A DNA stretch of 64,000 nucleotides, from positions 172,963 to 236,962 of the forward strand of contig NZ_JACIEE010000006.1 of NCBI RefSeq assembly GCF_014196765.1, in the 5' to 3' direction. The notes below the pieces were generated by a model, which was given only the letters and a program-made list of their open reading frames with translations, made no database searches and was not told the origin of the DNA. Within the stretch, counting starts at the first letter, position 1; each line of letters starts with the position of its first letter. This document shows positions 26,599 to 38,061 of the stretch, piece after piece. A program made the translations under genes and the position numbers. The stretch is from Mycoplana azooxidifex (lineage in GTDB: Bacteria; Pseudomonadota; Alphaproteobacteria; Rhizobiales; Rhizobiaceae).

Positions 26599-28110
26599 TC
26601 AGTTCGCCGAGAGCGCAACGGATTGCGCTGCTTCGAGGGCCGCGGTGTAATTGTTGAGGAGTGCGTCGACCGAGGCCGCAGTGGCGTCGAAGACGGGAGC
26701 CGGATAGATGCCGAAGAGGAGCGTCAGGGCCACCAGCGGATAGAGGATCGCCTTCTCGCGGCCGGAAAGATCGAGCAACGCCTTGAGGCTTTCCTTCTCC
26801 AGCGGGCCGAAGACCACCCGGCGATAGAGCCAGAGCGCGTAAGCCGCCGACAGCACGACGCCGGTGGTGGCGAAGAAGGCGACCCAGGTGTTGGCGCGGA
26901 ATGTGCCGAGGAGCGTCGTGAATTCGCCGATGAAGCCGGAAGTGCCGGGAAGACCGACATTGGCCATGGTGAAGATCATGAAGGCGACGGCATATTTCGG
27001 CATGTTGTTGACAAGCCCGCCATAGGCCGAAATCTCGCGGGTGTGCAGGCGGTCGTAGACGACGCCGACGCAGAGGAAGAGCGCGCCGGAGACGATGCCG
27101 TGCGAGAGCATCTGGAACAGCGCACCCTGCACACCCTGCTCGTTGGCGGCGAAGATGCCCATGGTGACATAGCCCATGTGCGCCACCGACGAGTAGGCGA
27201 TCAGCTTCTTGATGTCCTCCTGAACGAGCGCCACCAGCGAGGTATAGATGATGGCGACGACCGAGAGCGTGAAGACGAAGGGCGCAAAGTAATCGGATGC
27301 CAGCGGGAACATCGGCAGCGAGAAGCGCAGGAAGCCGTAGCCGCCGAGCTTCAACAGGATGCCCGCCAGGATCACCGAGCCTGCCGTCGGCGCCTGCACG
27401 TGCGCGTCGGGAAGCCAGGTGTGGACCGGCCACATCGGCATCTTAACCGCGAACGAGGCGAAGAAGGCGAGCCATAGCCAGGTCTGCATCTGCGCCGGGA
27501 AGTTGTAGGCGAGCAGTTCCGGGATGCTGGTCGTGCCGGCCTGCCAGTACATCGCCATGATGGCGAGCAGCATCAGCACCGAGCCGAGCAGCGTATAGAG
27601 GAAGAACTTGTAGCTCGCATAGACGCGGTCCTTGCCGCCCCAGACGCCGATGATGATGAACATCGGGATGAGGCCCGCCTCGAAGAAGACGTAGAACAGG
27701 ACGATATCGAGCGAGACGAAGACGCCGACCATGAACACTTCCAGGACGAGGAAGGCGATCATGTATTCCTTCAGGCGCTTCTCGATCGAGTTCCAGCTGG
27801 CGAGCACGCAGAAAGGCATCAGGAAGGTCGTCAGGATGACGAACAGCATGGAGATGCCGTCGATGCCGAGGTGATAGGCGATGCCGGTGCCGAGCCATTC
27901 ACGGTGTTCGATCATCTGGAAGCCCGGGTTCGAATAGTCGAATCCGATCCAGACGAAGAGCGACAGGATGAAGGTGAAGACCGTCGTCAGCAGCGAGACG
28001 TTCAGGATGTTCCGCCGCCCGTAGGGGCTGTCCTCGCGGGTCAGCAGCAGCAGCGCCACGCCGACCAGCGGAAGAAAGGTGACCGCGGAAAGTATCGGCC
28101 AATCGGTCAT
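26599..28110 (-). CDS. nuoM: NADH-quinone oxidoreductase subunit M
   Basis: A 503-aa antiporter-like complex I subunit. Family stretches [23 protein letters not shown] and [20 protein letters not shown] are intact, as is the early glutamate in the [12 protein letters not shown] helix. Its ATG overlaps the nuoL stop by one base (TGATG). Confidence 0.96.
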   Translation of the reverse strand: MTDWPILSAVTFLPLVGVALLLLTREDSPYGRRNILNVSLLTTVFTFILSLFVWIGFDYSNPGFQMIEHREWLGTGIAYHLGIDGISMLFVILTTFLMPFCVLASWNSIEKRLKEYMIAFLVLEVFMVGVFVSLDIVLFYVFFEAGLIPMFIIIGVWGGKDRVYASYKFFLYTLLGSVLMLLAIMAMYWQAGTTSIPELLAYNFPAQMQTWLWLAFFASFAVKMPMWPVHTWLPDAHVQAPTAGSVILAGILLKLGGYGFLRFSLPMFPLASDYFAPFVFTLSVVAIIYTSLVALVQEDIKKLIAYSSVAHMGYVTMGIFAANEQGVQGALFQMLSHGIVSGALFLCVGVVYDRLHTREISAYGGLVNNMPKYAVAFMIFTMANVGLPGTSGFIGEFTTLLGTFRANTWVAFFATTGVVLSAAYALWLYRRVVFGPLEKESLKALLDLSGREKAILYPLVALTLLFGIYPAPVFDATAASVDALLNNYTAALEAAQSVALSAN

Positions 28111-30107
28111 CAGATGGAACTCCCGAGCATCATCCAGGTTACGAGTGCCGCAATTCCGAGCAGCATCGCAAAGGCATAGTGATAAAGGTAACCGGTCTGC
28201 AGGCGGACGACGCGGTCGGTCACGTCGAGGACGCGCGCGGCAATTCCGTTCGGGCCGAGACGATCGATGACGGCGCCGTCACCACCCTTCCAGAACAGGC
28301 GGCCGATCCAGAGCGCCGGACGCACGAAGAGGAAATCGTACAGCTCGTCGAAGTACCACTTGTTCAGCAGGAACTGGTACAGGCCGCGGTGCTGGTCCGC
28401 CAGGTACTTCGGCAGGTCCGGACGGCGGATGTACATGAACCAGGCCGTGAACAGGCCGAGCGCCATGGCAGCGAACGGGCTCCACTTCACCCAGAGCGGC
28501 ACGTGGTGATATTCCTCGACCAGTTCGTTCTCCGGACCGGTGAACAGGGCACCCTTCCAGAATTCCACGTAGTGGTGGCCGAAGAAGTAGTCGTGGAACA
28601 GCACGCCCGCGAGCACCGCGCCGGCGGCGAGGATGTAGAGCGGCACCAGCATGATGGCCGGCGATTCATGGACGTGGTGCATGACGTCCGACGAAGCGCG
28701 CGGCCTGCCGAAGAAGGTCATGAACGCCAGGCGCCAGGAATAGAAGCTGGTGAACAGGGCCGCGATCACCAGGAGCGTGAAGGCGAATCCGGATACCGTG
28801 CTGTGCGACGCGAAGGCGGATTCGATGATCGCATCCTTGGAGAAGAAGCCGGCGAAACCGATGAGCGTGCCAGGGATGCCGACACCGGTGAGCGCCAGCG
28901 TGCCGATCGTCATCATCCAGAACGTGACCGGGATATGCGTGCGCAGGCCGCCCATGTGGCGCATGTCCTGCTCGCCGTCGACGGCGTGGATGACCGAGCC
29001 GGCGCCAAGGAACAGCAGCGCCTTGAAGAAGGCGTGCGTGAACAGGTGGAAGATCGCTGCACCGTAGGCGCCGACGCCGAGTGCCACGAACATGTAGCCG
29101 AGCTGCGAGCAGGTCGAATAGGCGATCACGCGCTTGATGTCGTTCTGCACCAGGCCGACGGTGGCTGCGAAGAAGGCCGTGATCGCGCCGATGACGGTGA
29201 CGACGGTCAGCGCATCCGGGGAAAGTTCGAACAGCGGCGACATGCGGGCGACGAGGAAGACGCCGGCGGTGACCATGGTCGCAGCATGGATGAGGGCCGA
29301 AACCGGTGTCGGGCCCTCCATCGCGTCCGGAAGCCAGGTGTGCAGCAGGAACTGCGCCGACTTGCCCATCGCGCCCATGAAGAGCAGCAGGCAGGCAGCC
29401 GTCACGGCATTGGCCTTGTCGAGATGCATGCCGAACAGGGTGATGACGGGCTCTGCGGCATCGGCGGCGCCTTCGGCCGGAAGGTAGGTCGCAGCCGTAG
29501 CGAAGATCGTCTCGAAGCTGACGGAGCCAAACAGATAGAAGACGGTGAAGATGCCGAGCATGAAGCCGAAGTCGCCGACGCGATTGACGATGAAGGCCTT
29601 CATGGCGGCGGCGTTGGCGGACGGCTTCTTGTACCAGAAGCCGATCAGCAGGTACGACGCCAGGCCCACGCCTTCCCAGCCGAAGAACATCTGCACGAGG
29701 TTGTCCGACGTGATCAGCATCAGCATCGCGAAAGTGAACAGCGACAGGTAGGCGAAGAAGCGCGGCCGATGCGGATCGTGGTGCATGTAGCCGATCGAAT
29801 AGGCGTGGACGAGCATCGACACCGTGTTGACGACGACGAACATGACCGCCGTCAGCGTATCGACGCGGAAGGCCCACTCGGCATCGAAGCTGCCGGACTG
29901 GAACCAGCGCATCAGTGAAACCTTGATCATCTCTTCATGGCCGAGCGCCATGTTGAAGAAGACCAGCCAGGACAGCGCGAAAGCGAGGATCATGAAGCCG
30001 GTGGTGACGTATTCGGACGCCTTGGCGCCGATCGCGTTACCGCCGAGCCCGGCGATCAGGAAGCCGAAGAGCGGCAGGAAGACAATAGCCTTGATGATGG
30101 TATCCAT
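28110..30107 (-). CDS. nuoL: NADH-quinone oxidoreductase subunit L
   Basis: A 665-aa distal antiporter-like subunit of complex I. It has the core proton-channel stretches [20 protein letters not shown] and [22 protein letters not shown], and after the core the long lateral helix and terminal transmembrane segment typical of NuoL (about 540-665). It starts 6 bp after nuoK and overlaps nuoM by one base. Confidence 0.96.
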   Translation of the reverse strand: MDTIIKAIVFLPLFGFLIAGLGGNAIGAKASEYVTTGFMILAFALSWLVFFNMALGHEEMIKVSLMRWFQSGSFDAEWAFRVDTLTAVMFVVVNTVSMLVHAYSIGYMHHDPHRPRFFAYLSLFTFAMLMLITSDNLVQMFFGWEGVGLASYLLIGFWYKKPSANAAAMKAFIVNRVGDFGFMLGIFTVFYLFGSVSFETIFATAATYLPAEGAADAAEPVITLFGMHLDKANAVTAACLLLFMGAMGKSAQFLLHTWLPDAMEGPTPVSALIHAATMVTAGVFLVARMSPLFELSPDALTVVTVIGAITAFFAATVGLVQNDIKRVIAYSTCSQLGYMFVALGVGAYGAAIFHLFTHAFFKALLFLGAGSVIHAVDGEQDMRHMGGLRTHIPVTFWMMTIGTLALTGVGIPGTLIGFAGFFSKDAIIESAFASHSTVSGFAFTLLVIAALFTSFYSWRLAFMTFFGRPRASSDVMHHVHESPAIMLVPLYILAAGAVLAGVLFHDYFFGHHYVEFWKGALFTGPENELVEEYHHVPLWVKWSPFAAMALGLFTAWFMYIRRPDLPKYLADQHRGLYQFLLNKWYFDELYDFLFVRPALWIGRLFWKGGDGAVIDRLGPNGIAARVLDVTDRVVRLQTGYLYHYAFAMLLGIAALVTWMMLGSSI

Positions 30108-30113
30108 GGCCGC

Positions 30114-30422
30114 TCAACCCTTCATCACGTTGACGTCTTCCACGGCGATGGAGCCGCGGTTGCGGTAGAAGACGACGAGAATTGCAAGACCGATCGCGGC
30201 TTCAGCGGCTGCGACCGTCAGGATGAACAGCGCGAAGACCTGGCCGACGATGTCGTTCAGGAAGGCCGAGAAGGCGACCATGTTGATGTTGACGGCAAGC
30301 AGGATCAGTTCGATCGACATCAGGATGATGATGACGTTCTTCCTGTTGATGAAGATGCCGAAGACGCCGAGCGTGAAGAGGATGGCGCTGACCGTGAGAT
30401 AGTGGGAAATACCGATTTCCAT
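30114..30422 (-). CDS. nuoK: NADH-quinone oxidoreductase subunit K
   Basis: A 102-aa, three-helix membrane subunit (ND4L homologue). The conserved glutamates lie in [17 protein letters not shown] and in [16 protein letters not shown]. It sits 28 bp after nuoJ and 6 bp before nuoL. Confidence 0.95.
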   Translation of the reverse strand: MEIGISHYLTVSAILFTLGVFGIFINRKNVIIILMSIELILLAVNINMVAFSAFLNDIVGQVFALFILTVAAAEAAIGLAILVVFYRNRGSIAVEDVNVMKG

Positions 30423-30450
30423 GATGCGAATTCCTTAAGTCCAGCGCGCC

Positions 30451-31065
30451 TCAGAGACCCTGCCCGGGCTTGACCTTGATGACCTCGACCGCGGTCTCCG
30501 GCGTGCGGGCGACCTGCACGGAGATGTCCTGCCGCTTGATGTTCTCGCGATGGCGCAGCGTCAGCACGATCGCGCCGATCATGGCGACCAGGAGCACCAG
30601 GCCAGCGATCTGGAAGAAGTAGACGTAGTTGGTATAGAGCACGTCGCCGAGCGCCGCCGTGTTCGTCCGCTCAGAGATCGGCGGGATCGGGTGGGCGGCA
30701 TGGGTTGCGATCTCGGGCGACAGCGTCGAACCGCCGATCACCACGATCAGTTCCACCGCCAGCACCAGCCCGACCAGCGCGCCGACCGGCGCGTGCTCGA
30801 TGATCCCGGAGCGGAGCGCGGCAAAGTCGACGTCCAGCATCATCACGACGAAGAGGAAGAGCACCGCGACCGCGCCGACATAGACGACCAGCAGGATCAT
30901 CGCCAGGAACTCGGCGCCCGTGAGGAGGAACAGGCCGGCCGCATTGAAGAACGTGACGATGAGGAACAGCACGGAATAGACCGGGTTCTTCGCCGCGATC
31001 ACCATGAAGGCCGACGCCACCGCCACGAAGGCGAACAGATAGAAAAAGAGAGCCTGCAGACCCAT
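30451..31065 (-). CDS. nuoJ: NADH-quinone oxidoreductase subunit J
   Basis: A 204-aa membrane subunit (ND6 homologue) with five helices; the pi-bulge helix region reads VVYVGAVAVLFLFVVMMLDVD. The C-terminus is a polar tail after residue about 170. The 142-bp gap to nuoI is the longest in the operon; on the coding strand it contains a purine-rich run just before nuoJ and no obvious gene. Confidence 0.94.
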   Translation of the reverse strand: MGLQALFFYLFAFVAVASAFMVIAAKNPVYSVLFLIVTFFNAAGLFLLTGAEFLAMILLVVYVGAVAVLFLFVVMMLDVDFAALRSGIIEHAPVGALVGLVLAVELIVVIGGSTLSPEIATHAAHPIPPISERTNTAALGDVLYTNYVYFFQIAGLVLLVAMIGAIVLTLRHRENIKRQDISVQVARTPETAVEVIKVKPGQGL

Positions 31066-31207
31066 TTTGGTGCCTTTTTTCTTCCCCGGGAGAGACCGGC
31101 GCTACAGCCGCCTCTTCCGTCGAAGCCCGGCGACTGCGCCACCAGGCAGATATTGAGCGTTCGATGTCCGCAGCCCCTATGGGCGGCAGTCCCCTGCCCG
31201 ACCGTCG

Positions 31208-31699
31208 TTACCGGTAGGGCGAATCCATTGCGATGTTGCGGGCGATTTCCCGCTCCCAGCGATCGCCGTTGTCGAGCAGCCGCTGCTTGTCGTAGTAGAG
31301 CTCCTCACGGGTTTCCGTGGCGAATTCGAAGTTCGGCCCCTCGACGATGGCGTCGACCGGGCAGGCTTCCTGGCAGAACCCGCAATAGATGCACTTCACC
31401 ATGTCGATGTCGTAGCGCACCGTGCGGCGCGTTCCGTCGTTGCGGCGCGGACCGGCCTCGATGGTGATGGCCTGGGCCGGACAGATGGCCTCGCACAGCT
31501 TGCAGGCAATGCAGCGTTCCTCGCCGTTCGGATAGCGGCGCAGCGCGTGCTCGCCACGGAAACGCGGCGAAACCGGGCCCTTTTCGAAGGGATAGTTCAG
31601 CGTTGCCTTCGGCCGGAAGAAATAGCGCATCGACAGGAAGAAGGCGCCGACGAACTCCTTCAGGAACAGCGAATTGACGGCTTGCGACAGACTAGCCAT
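31208..31699 (-). CDS. nuoI: NADH-quinone oxidoreductase subunit I
   Basis: A 163-aa ferredoxin-like subunit carrying clusters N6a and N6b. The two CxxCxxCxxxCP motifs are complete: C63, C66, C69, C73 ([16 protein letters not shown]) and C103, C106, C109, C113 ([16 protein letters not shown]). The N-terminal amphipathic stretch lies along the membrane surface in this family. Confidence 0.96.
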   Translation of the reverse strand: MASLSQAVNSLFLKEFVGAFFLSMRYFFRPKATLNYPFEKGPVSPRFRGEHALRRYPNGEERCIACKLCEAICPAQAITIEAGPRRNDGTRRTVRYDIDMVKCIYCGFCQEACPVDAIVEGPNFEFATETREELYYDKQRLLDNGDRWEREIARNIAMDSPYR

Positions 31700-31736
31700 T
31701 ACTTAGCTCCAATGCTGGCGAAACCCTGGAGGACCA

Positions 31737-32783
31737 TCAGGCGGTCCATCCCGTGAGCTTCAGCACGAATGCAACGATCACGACCATGGCGAGCGATATC
31801 GGCAGGAAGACCTTCCAGCCGAGACGCATGAGTTGGTCGTAGCGGTAGCGCGGCACGAATGCCTTCACCATCGCGAACATGAAGAAGACGAAACCGGCCT
31901 TCAGAATGAACCAGACGATGCCCGGAACCCAGTTGAACAGCCAGAAATCGATCGGAGGCAGCCAGCCGCCGAGGAAGAGGATCGTCGTCAGCGCGCACAT
32001 CAGGCAGATGGCGGCGTACTCGCCGAGCATGAACATCATGTAGGGCGTGGAGCCGTATTCCACCATGAAGCCGGCGACGAGTTCGGATTCGGCTTCCGGC
32101 AGGTCGAAGGGCGGGCGGTTCGTCTCGGCCAGCGCCGAGATGAAGAAGATCACGAACATCGGGAACAGCGCCAACCAGTGCCAGTCCAGGAAGGACCCTG
32201 GCAGGCCGATCATCGTGCCGATGCCGTCGCGCTGCGAATTGACGATGTCGGTCAGGTTCAGCGAGCCGACGCAGAGAAGGACGGTGACGATGACGAAGCC
32301 GATCGAGACTTCGTAGGATACCATCTGCGCAGCCGAACGCAGCGCGCCCAGGAACGGATACTTCGAGTTCGAAGCCCAGCCGCCCATGATGATGCCGTAC
32401 ACCTCGAGCGAGGAAATGGCGAACACGTAGAGGATGCCGACGTTGATGTTGGCGATCACCCAGTTCTCGTTGAGCGGGATCACCGCCCAGGTGGCCAGCG
32501 CCAGCGTCACCGAGACGAGCGGCGCCAGCAGGAAGATCGCCTTGTTGGCGGTGGCCGGGATCACCGGCTCCTTGAAGACGAACTTCAAAAGGTCGGCGAA
32601 GGACTGGAACAGGCCCCAGGGGCCGACCACGTTCGGGCCGCGCCGCAGCTGGACGGCAGCCCAGATCTTGCGGTCGGCCAGCAGGATGTAGGCGACGAAG
32701 AGAAGCAGCGCGACCAGCAGCAGCAGCGACTGGCCGATCATGATGACCGCGGGCCAAACATAGCTCGAAATGAAAGCGTCCAT
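31737..32783 (-). CDS. nuoH: NADH-quinone oxidoreductase subunit H
   Basis: A 348-aa membrane subunit (ND1 homologue) at the junction of the two arms, forming part of the quinone chamber. Eight or more helices are visible, with the conserved loops [19 protein letters not shown] and [21 protein letters not shown]. It starts 19 bp after nuoG. Confidence 0.96.
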   Translation of the reverse strand: MDAFISSYVWPAVIMIGQSLLLLVALLLFVAYILLADRKIWAAVQLRRGPNVVGPWGLFQSFADLLKFVFKEPVIPATANKAIFLLAPLVSVTLALATWAVIPLNENWVIANINVGILYVFAISSLEVYGIIMGGWASNSKYPFLGALRSAAQMVSYEVSIGFVIVTVLLCVGSLNLTDIVNSQRDGIGTMIGLPGSFLDWHWLALFPMFVIFFISALAETNRPPFDLPEAESELVAGFMVEYGSTPYMMFMLGEYAAICLMCALTTILFLGGWLPPIDFWLFNWVPGIVWFILKAGFVFFMFAMVKAFVPRYRYDQLMRLGWKVFLPISLAMVVIVAFVLKLTGWTA

Positions 32784-32802
32784 AGTGCCTATTCCCTCGC
32801 GC

Positions 32803-34881
32803 TCATTCCGCCGCGGCTTTGAAGTTGTTGCGGGCCAGTGCCGAGCACTCGGCCATGACCGCGGAGGCGCGCGCTATCGGGTTCGTCAAATAGAAGTCTT
32901 TGACGGGAGACGCAAACCCGGATTTGGTCATCTTCCCGCCTTTTTTCGAAAGTGCCGCGAGTTGGCCGCTGTCGCCGGCGGCAATCTCGTCGACTTCGGC
33001 GAAATGCGGATGCGCCGCATAGAGCCTGGAGCGCAGTTGCGCCAGCGAATCGAAGGGCAGCTTCTTGCCGAGTACGTCGGAGAGCGCGCGCAGGATCGCC
33101 CAGTCCTCGCGGGCCTCGCCGGGCGCAAAGCCGGCGCGGTTGCCCAACTGGACGCGGCCTTCGGTGTTGACCCAGGTGCCGGATTTTTCGGTATAGGCCG
33201 CACCCGGCAGGATCACGTCTGCGACATGCGCGGCGTTGTCGCCGTGCGAACCGATATAGACCGTAAACGCCGTCTTCTTCGAGAAGTCCATCTCGTCGGC
33301 GCCGAGCAGGAACAGCACGTCGGTGCCGGTCGGCATCTCTGCCGCCGTCCTGCCGCCCTCGCCCGGCACGAAGCCGAGATCGAGGCCGCCGGCGCGGGCG
33401 GCTGCGGTGTGCAGGATGCCGAGGCCGTTCCATTCGGCGGTGACGGCGCCCACGGCATCGGCAAGCTTGAGGACGTTCGACAGGACCGCCAGGCCGTCGG
33501 TGCGCGACAGCGCACCCTGGCCGACGATGATCATCGGGTTCTTCGCGTTCTTCAGCGTCTCGACGAATGCGCCGTTGCCGGCGACGAGCTCGGAAAGCGT
33601 CTCCGGGCCGGCGCCGAGGTATTCATAGCCGTAGCGCAGTTCGGCCTGCTCGCCGATGACGGCAATCGGGAAGCCGTCCATGCGCCAGCGCTTGCGGATG
33701 CGGGCGTTGAGCACCGCCGCCTCGATGCGCGGGTTGGCGCCGACGATGAGAAGCGCGTCCGCCTGCTCGATGCCTGATATCGTCGGGTTGAACAGGTAGC
33801 TGGCGCGGCCGAAGGCCGGGTGCAGCACCGTGCCGTCCTGGCGGCAGTCGATATTGGCCGAGCCGAGCGAGGCCATCAGCTCGCGCAGCGCATACATCTC
33901 TTCGACCGAAGCCAGGTCGCCGGCGATCGCGCCGATCCGGTCGCCCGGCTTGCCGGCCACCGCCGCCTTGATCGCATCGAAGGCGTCCGCCCAGCTTGCG
34001 GGCTGCAGGCGTCCGTCCTTGCGGACATAGGGGCGGTCGAGGCGCTGGGTCTTCAGGCCGTCCCAGATGTAGCGGGTCTTGTCGGAGATCCACTCCTCGT
34101 TGATGTCCTCGTTGACGCGCGGGAGAACACGCATCACTTCGCGGCCGCGGGTATCGACGCGGATCGCCGAGCCGACCGCATCCATCACGTCGATCGATTC
34201 GGTCTTGTTCAGTTCCCACGGACGGGCGGTGAAGGCGAACGGCTTGGAGGTCAGCGCGCCGACCGGGCAGAGATCGACGACGTTGCCCTGCAACTCAGAG
34301 GTCATCGCCTGCTCGAGATAGGTGGTGATCTCGGCATCTTCGCCGCGGCCGATCAGGCCGAGCTCGCTGATGCCGGCGACTTCGGTGGTGAAGCGGACGC
34401 AGCGCGTGCAGTGGATGCAGCGGTTCATGATCGTCTTGACGAGCGGACCGATATACTTGTCCTCGACGGCGCGCTTGTTTTCAGCGTAGCGCGAACTGTC
34501 GATGCCGAAGGCCATCGCCTGGTCCTGCAGGTCGCATTCGCCGCCCTGGTCGCAGATCGGGCAATCGAGCGGATGGTTGATCAGCAGGAATTCCATCACG
34601 CCTTCGCGGGCCTTCTTGACCATCGGCGTGGTGGTGAAGACTTCCGGCGCTTCGCCGTTCGGACCGGGGCGCAGGTCGCGCACGCTCATGGCGCAGGAGG
34701 CCGCCGGCTTCGGCGGGCCGCCCTTGACCTCGACCAGGCACATGCGGCAGTTGCCGGCAACCGACAGCCGCTCGTGGAAACAGAAGCGCGGAACCTCGGC
34801 GCCGGCCTCCTCGCACGCCTGCAACAGCGTGAAATGATCCGGAACCTCGATGTCTTTTCCGTCGACTTTCAGTTTTGCCAT
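32803..34881 (-). CDS. nuoG: NADH-quinone oxidoreductase subunit G
   Basis: A 692-aa iron-sulfur subunit. The N-terminal [2Fe-2S] ligands are C34, C45, C48 and C63. The His/Cys cluster follows in [19 protein letters not shown], then the 4Fe-4S motif [10 protein letters not shown] with a partner cysteine in [10 protein letters not shown]. The C-terminal two thirds is the molybdopterin-oxidoreductase-like domain, catalytically inactive in this family. The frame runs upstream to 35112, but [19 protein letters not shown] at 34881 is the family start. Confidence 0.95.
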   Translation of the reverse strand: MAKLKVDGKDIEVPDHFTLLQACEEAGAEVPRFCFHERLSVAGNCRMCLVEVKGGPPKPAASCAMSVRDLRPGPNGEAPEVFTTTPMVKKAREGVMEFLLINHPLDCPICDQGGECDLQDQAMAFGIDSSRYAENKRAVEDKYIGPLVKTIMNRCIHCTRCVRFTTEVAGISELGLIGRGEDAEITTYLEQAMTSELQGNVVDLCPVGALTSKPFAFTARPWELNKTESIDVMDAVGSAIRVDTRGREVMRVLPRVNEDINEEWISDKTRYIWDGLKTQRLDRPYVRKDGRLQPASWADAFDAIKAAVAGKPGDRIGAIAGDLASVEEMYALRELMASLGSANIDCRQDGTVLHPAFGRASYLFNPTISGIEQADALLIVGANPRIEAAVLNARIRKRWRMDGFPIAVIGEQAELRYGYEYLGAGPETLSELVAGNGAFVETLKNAKNPMIIVGQGALSRTDGLAVLSNVLKLADAVGAVTAEWNGLGILHTAAARAGGLDLGFVPGEGGRTAAEMPTGTDVLFLLGADEMDFSKKTAFTVYIGSHGDNAAHVADVILPGAAYTEKSGTWVNTEGRVQLGNRAGFAPGEAREDWAILRALSDVLGKKLPFDSLAQLRSRLYAAHPHFAEVDEIAAGDSGQLAALSKKGGKMTKSGFASPVKDFYLTNPIARASAVMAECSALARNNFKAAAE

Positions 34882-35000
34882 ATCCGTCTTCCCGCTTCCG
34901 ATGCCCGGCTTTCGCCGCGCCAGCGCCATTTCCGTTGCAGGCGTCTGCGCTCTTCGCGCTTCGCCCGCTTCAGTTCCCGTCTGCCGACGCCTCCAGGCCT

Positions 35001-35630
35001 TCAGCCCTTCGCCTTCGCCAGCGCCCTTGCCTGCTCCACCCAGCCGTCGCGGGCAATCCGCCCGTCGAGGCCGAGTTCGGCTTCGAACTTCTCTACCTCC
35101 GCACTGGTCCAACGGCCGATATCGGCAAAGCGGAAAATCCCCTTGCCGTTCAGCGCCTGTTCCAGCTTCGGACCGACCCCTGAAATCGCCTTCAGGTCAT
35201 CGGTCTTCCCGGCCCTGGATCCGGAACCCTTCCGAACCGTGGCCGGCCTCTTCAACTTCGCCATGGCCGGGCGGGTATCCGCCCCGGCCGTCTTTTTCGC
35301 CTCCGCCACCGGCGCTGCAGCTTCCTGCCGCCCTACCCGTCCGGGCTCTGCCGTCCGGCCATCGGCCTTCGCGGCTTCGTCCAGCACCGCCTTCATCCGC
35401 TCGGCGCTTCCCTGCATCGCCCCGATGACGGCGCCTGCGATCTGGCTGGTCAGGCCGAAGCCGATCGCCGTCACTGCTGCCATCGCGGCCACCGGATGCG
35501 CCATCAGCGGCGGGATCGCCACCTGTGGCATTTCCTTCAGCCAGGGCGACAGTCCGAACGGATCGTCGACCGCGGCTGCCGCCGGCGGGACCTGGGTTGC
35601 TTGAGCTTCCTGTCCTGCCGGCTTTGTCAT
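35001..35630 (-). CDS. Unknown protein between nuoF and nuoG with an HhH-like domain
   Basis: A 209-aa protein encoded 4 bp after nuoF and 119 bp before nuoG. Residues about 43-73 are hydrophobic or glycine/alanine-rich and could be a membrane helix. Residues 85-143 are an A/K/R-rich linker. Residues 144-206 (DDLKAISGVGPKLEQAL to WVEQARALAKA) form a helix-hairpin-helix-like domain nearly matching the C-terminal extension of NuoE in the same operon. It is not a standard complex I subunit. Position suggests an accessory or assembly role, which is inference only. Confidence 0.78.
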   Translation of the reverse strand: MTKPAGQEAQATQVPPAAAAVDDPFGLSPWLKEMPQVAIPPLMAHPVAAMAAVTAIGFGLTSQIAGAVIGAMQGSAERMKAVLDEAAKADGRTAEPGRVGRQEAAAPVAEAKKTAGADTRPAMAKLKRPATVRKGSGSRAGKTDDLKAISGVGPKLEQALNGKGIFRFADIGRWTSAEVEKFEAELGLDGRIARDGWVEQARALAKAKG

Positions 35631-35634
35631 CGCC

Positions 35635-36939
35635 TTACTCCGCCGGCTCCAGCACGGCGCCGTGCGCCATGGCGCTGTGGGTGTACTGGTCGATCCGTTT
35701 CTCGATCTCGGGACGGAAGTTGCGGATCAGGCCCTGAACCGGCCAGGCCGCAGCATCGCCGAGCGCGCAGATCGTGTGTCCCTCGATCTGTTTGCTGACG
35801 TCGAACAGCATGTCGATCTCGCGCTTCTGCGCGTTGCCCCTGGCCATGCGTTCCAGCACGCGCCACATCCAGCCCGTGCCTTCGCGGCACGGCGTGCACT
35901 GGCCGCAGCTCTCATGCTTGAAGAAGGCCGAGATGCGGGCGATCGCCTTGATGATGTCGGTCGAGCGATCCATGACGATCGCAGCCGCCGTGCCGAACGA
36001 CGACTTCACTTCGCGCAGGCCGTCGAAATCCATCGGGCAATCGATTATGTCTTCGGCCTTGACGACCGGGCACGATGCGCCGCCGGGGATGACGGCGAGC
36101 AGGTTGTCCCAGCCGCCGCGGATGCCGCCGGCATGCGTCTCGATCAGCTCACGGAAGGTGATGCCCATCGATTCTTCGACCGTGCAGGGACGGTTGACGT
36201 GGCCGGAGACCATGAACAGCTTGGTGCCAACATTGTTTGGCCGGCCGATCGCCGAGAACCAGGTGGCGCCGCGCCGCAGGATCGTCGGTGCGACAGCAAT
36301 CGATTCGACGTTGTTGACAGTCGTCGGGCAGCCGTAGAGGCCCATGTTGGCCGGGAACGGCGGCTTCAGGCGCGGCTGGCCCTTCTTGCCCTCGAGGCTT
36401 TCCAGCAGCGCTGTTTCCTCACCACAGATATAGGCGCCCGCGCCGTGGTGGACGTAGATGTCCATGTCCCAGCCGTGGATGTTGTTCTTGCCGAGCAGAC
36501 GGGCATCATAGCACTCGTCGATCGCCGCCTGCAGCGCCTCGCGCTCGCGCATGTATTCGCCGCGAACGTAGATATAGGCCGCATGCGCGCCCATGGCGAA
36601 GCTTGCGATCAGGCAGCCTTCGATCAGCGTATGCGGATCGTGGCGCATGATGTCGCGGTCCTTGCAGGTACCGGGCTCGGATTCGTCGGCGTTGACGACG
36701 AGATAGTGCGGGCGGCCGTCGCTTTCCTTCGGCATGAAGGACCACTTCAGGCCGGTCGGGAAGCCTGCGCCGCCGCGGCCGCGAAGGCCGGAAGCCTTCA
36801 TCTCGTTGATGATCCAGTCGCGGCCCTTTTCGAGTATCCCCTTGGTGCCGTCCCAATGGCCGCGGCACATCGCGCCCTTGAGGGACTTGTCCTTGAGGCC
36901 GTAGAGATTGGTGAAGATGCGGTCCTGATCCTTAAGCAT
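35635..36939 (-). CDS. nuoF: NADH-quinone oxidoreductase subunit F
   Basis: A 434-aa flavoprotein subunit that binds NADH and FMN and carries the N3 4Fe-4S cluster. The glycine-rich [13 protein letters not shown] near residue 54 binds [26 protein letters not shown] follows, and the cluster ligands are in [15 protein letters not shown] plus a later cysteine (HTICALGDA). It starts 10 bp after nuoE. Confidence 0.96.
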   Translation of the reverse strand: MLKDQDRIFTNLYGLKDKSLKGAMCRGHWDGTKGILEKGRDWIINEMKASGLRGRGGAGFPTGLKWSFMPKESDGRPHYLVVNADESEPGTCKDRDIMRHDPHTLIEGCLIASFAMGAHAAYIYVRGEYMREREALQAAIDECYDARLLGKNNIHGWDMDIYVHHGAGAYICGEETALLESLEGKKGQPRLKPPFPANMGLYGCPTTVNNVESIAVAPTILRRGATWFSAIGRPNNVGTKLFMVSGHVNRPCTVEESMGITFRELIETHAGGIRGGWDNLLAVIPGGASCPVVKAEDIIDCPMDFDGLREVKSSFGTAAAIVMDRSTDIIKAIARISAFFKHESCGQCTPCREGTGWMWRVLERMARGNAQKREIDMLFDVSKQIEGHTICALGDAAAWPVQGLIRNFRPEIEKRIDQYTHSAMAHGAVLEPAE

Positions 36940-36949
36940 GTTTCACCTT

Positions 36950-38050
36950 TCAACGCGGCTTCTTGCCGAAGACGCGGATGTATTCCGCTTCGCCGCCCTT
37001 GGCGAGTGCCTTGGCCTGCTTGACCCAGTCATCGCGCTCGATGCGACCCTTGAAATTGAGGTATCCGTCGACCCACTCGCGCTCGGCCTTCTTCCAGCCT
37101 GCGACCTGCGCAAAGGTGAAGATGCCGAGTTCGTGCAGCGTGCCCTCGATCTTCGGGCCGACACCCGAGATCAGCTTCAGGTCATCCGGGTTGGCGGGCT
37201 TGCCTATGCCTGCGGGACGGTTCTTGTCTTCCAGCGACGGCTTGCCGCCTTCTGCACGGGTCTCGCCCTTGACCTTGGCGTTTGCCGCGGCCTCAGCCTT
37301 GGCAGTCGCCGGCGTCTTCAGGGTCGGGTTGGTCTCATCGGCCGCGGTCTTGGCCCGCGCGGCATTCGAGGGCGGCGTGGAGGCAGCCTCGCCGGCAGGC
37401 TTCGCGGCCCGCTTGGCCGCGGACTTGGCAGGTGCGGTGTCGGAAGCCGTCAGAGACGTCAGGCCGCCGATCGGGGCGGAGTAGATGCGGTCGATCTGCG
37501 GGCCGGGCTTGACGCTCGCGCCCTCGCCCGCCTCGAAGCGGTCGATGATCCCCTCAAGCTGGGCCGGGGTCAGGTCCTCGAAACTGTCCTTGAAGATCAT
37601 CACCATCGGCGCATTGACGCAAGCGCCCTGGCACTCGACCTCTTCCCACGACAGCGTGCCGCCGGCGTTGCGCTCGAAGGGCTCGGCGTGGATCTTGCTC
37701 TTGCAGACCCTGATCAGGTCCTCGGCACCGCGCAGCATGCAGGGCGTGGTGCCGCAGACCTGGACGTGGGCACGCGTGCCGACCGGCTTCAGCTGGAACT
37801 GGGTGTAGAAGGTCGCCACCTCGAGGACGCGGATATAGGCCATGCCGAGCATCTCGGCGACCTTCTCGATCGCCGCCTTGGTGACCCAGCCGTCCTGCTC
37901 CTGCGCCCGCATCAGAAGCGGGATCACGGCCGATTGCTCACGGCCCTTCGGGTACTTGTTGATCGTTGCCTTCGCCCAGGCCGCATTCTCCTCGGAGAAG
38001 GCGAAACCTGCGGGCTGCACGGCCTCATCGGCCAATCGACGAACGGACAT
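36950..38050 (-). CDS. nuoE: NADH-quinone oxidoreductase subunit E with C-terminal extension
   Basis: A 366-aa protein, roughly twice the length of E. coli NuoE. Residues 1 to about 195 are the thioredoxin-fold NuoE with the [2Fe-2S] N1a ligands C99, C104, C140 and C144. Residues about 196-287 are an A/K/P/T-rich linker. Residues 288-350 (DDLKLISGVGPKIEGTL to WVKQAKALAKGG) are the HhH-like domain also found in the orphan protein between nuoF and nuoG. Similar extensions occur in other rhizobial NuoE proteins as far as I recall; their function is not established. Confidence 0.94.
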   Translation of the reverse strand: MSVRRLADEAVQPAGFAFSEENAAWAKATINKYPKGREQSAVIPLLMRAQEQDGWVTKAAIEKVAEMLGMAYIRVLEVATFYTQFQLKPVGTRAHVQVCGTTPCMLRGAEDLIRVCKSKIHAEPFERNAGGTLSWEEVECQGACVNAPMVMIFKDSFEDLTPAQLEGIIDRFEAGEGASVKPGPQIDRIYSAPIGGLTSLTASDTAPAKSAAKRAAKPAGEAASTPPSNAARAKTAADETNPTLKTPATAKAEAAANAKVKGETRAEGGKPSLEDKNRPAGIGKPANPDDLKLISGVGPKIEGTLHELGIFTFAQVAGWKKAEREWVDGYLNFKGRIERDDWVKQAKALAKGGEAEYIRVFGKKPR

Positions 38051-38061
38051 TCTTTGGCGCC

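Noticed and set aside
24959-26650. 563-codon plus-strand frame opposite nuoN and birA
   Set aside because: H/D/E/R-rich shadow of membrane-protein codons; no ribosome site or domain.
28179-29918. 579-codon plus-strand frame opposite nuoL
   Set aside because: Antisense shadow of a certain nuoL gene.
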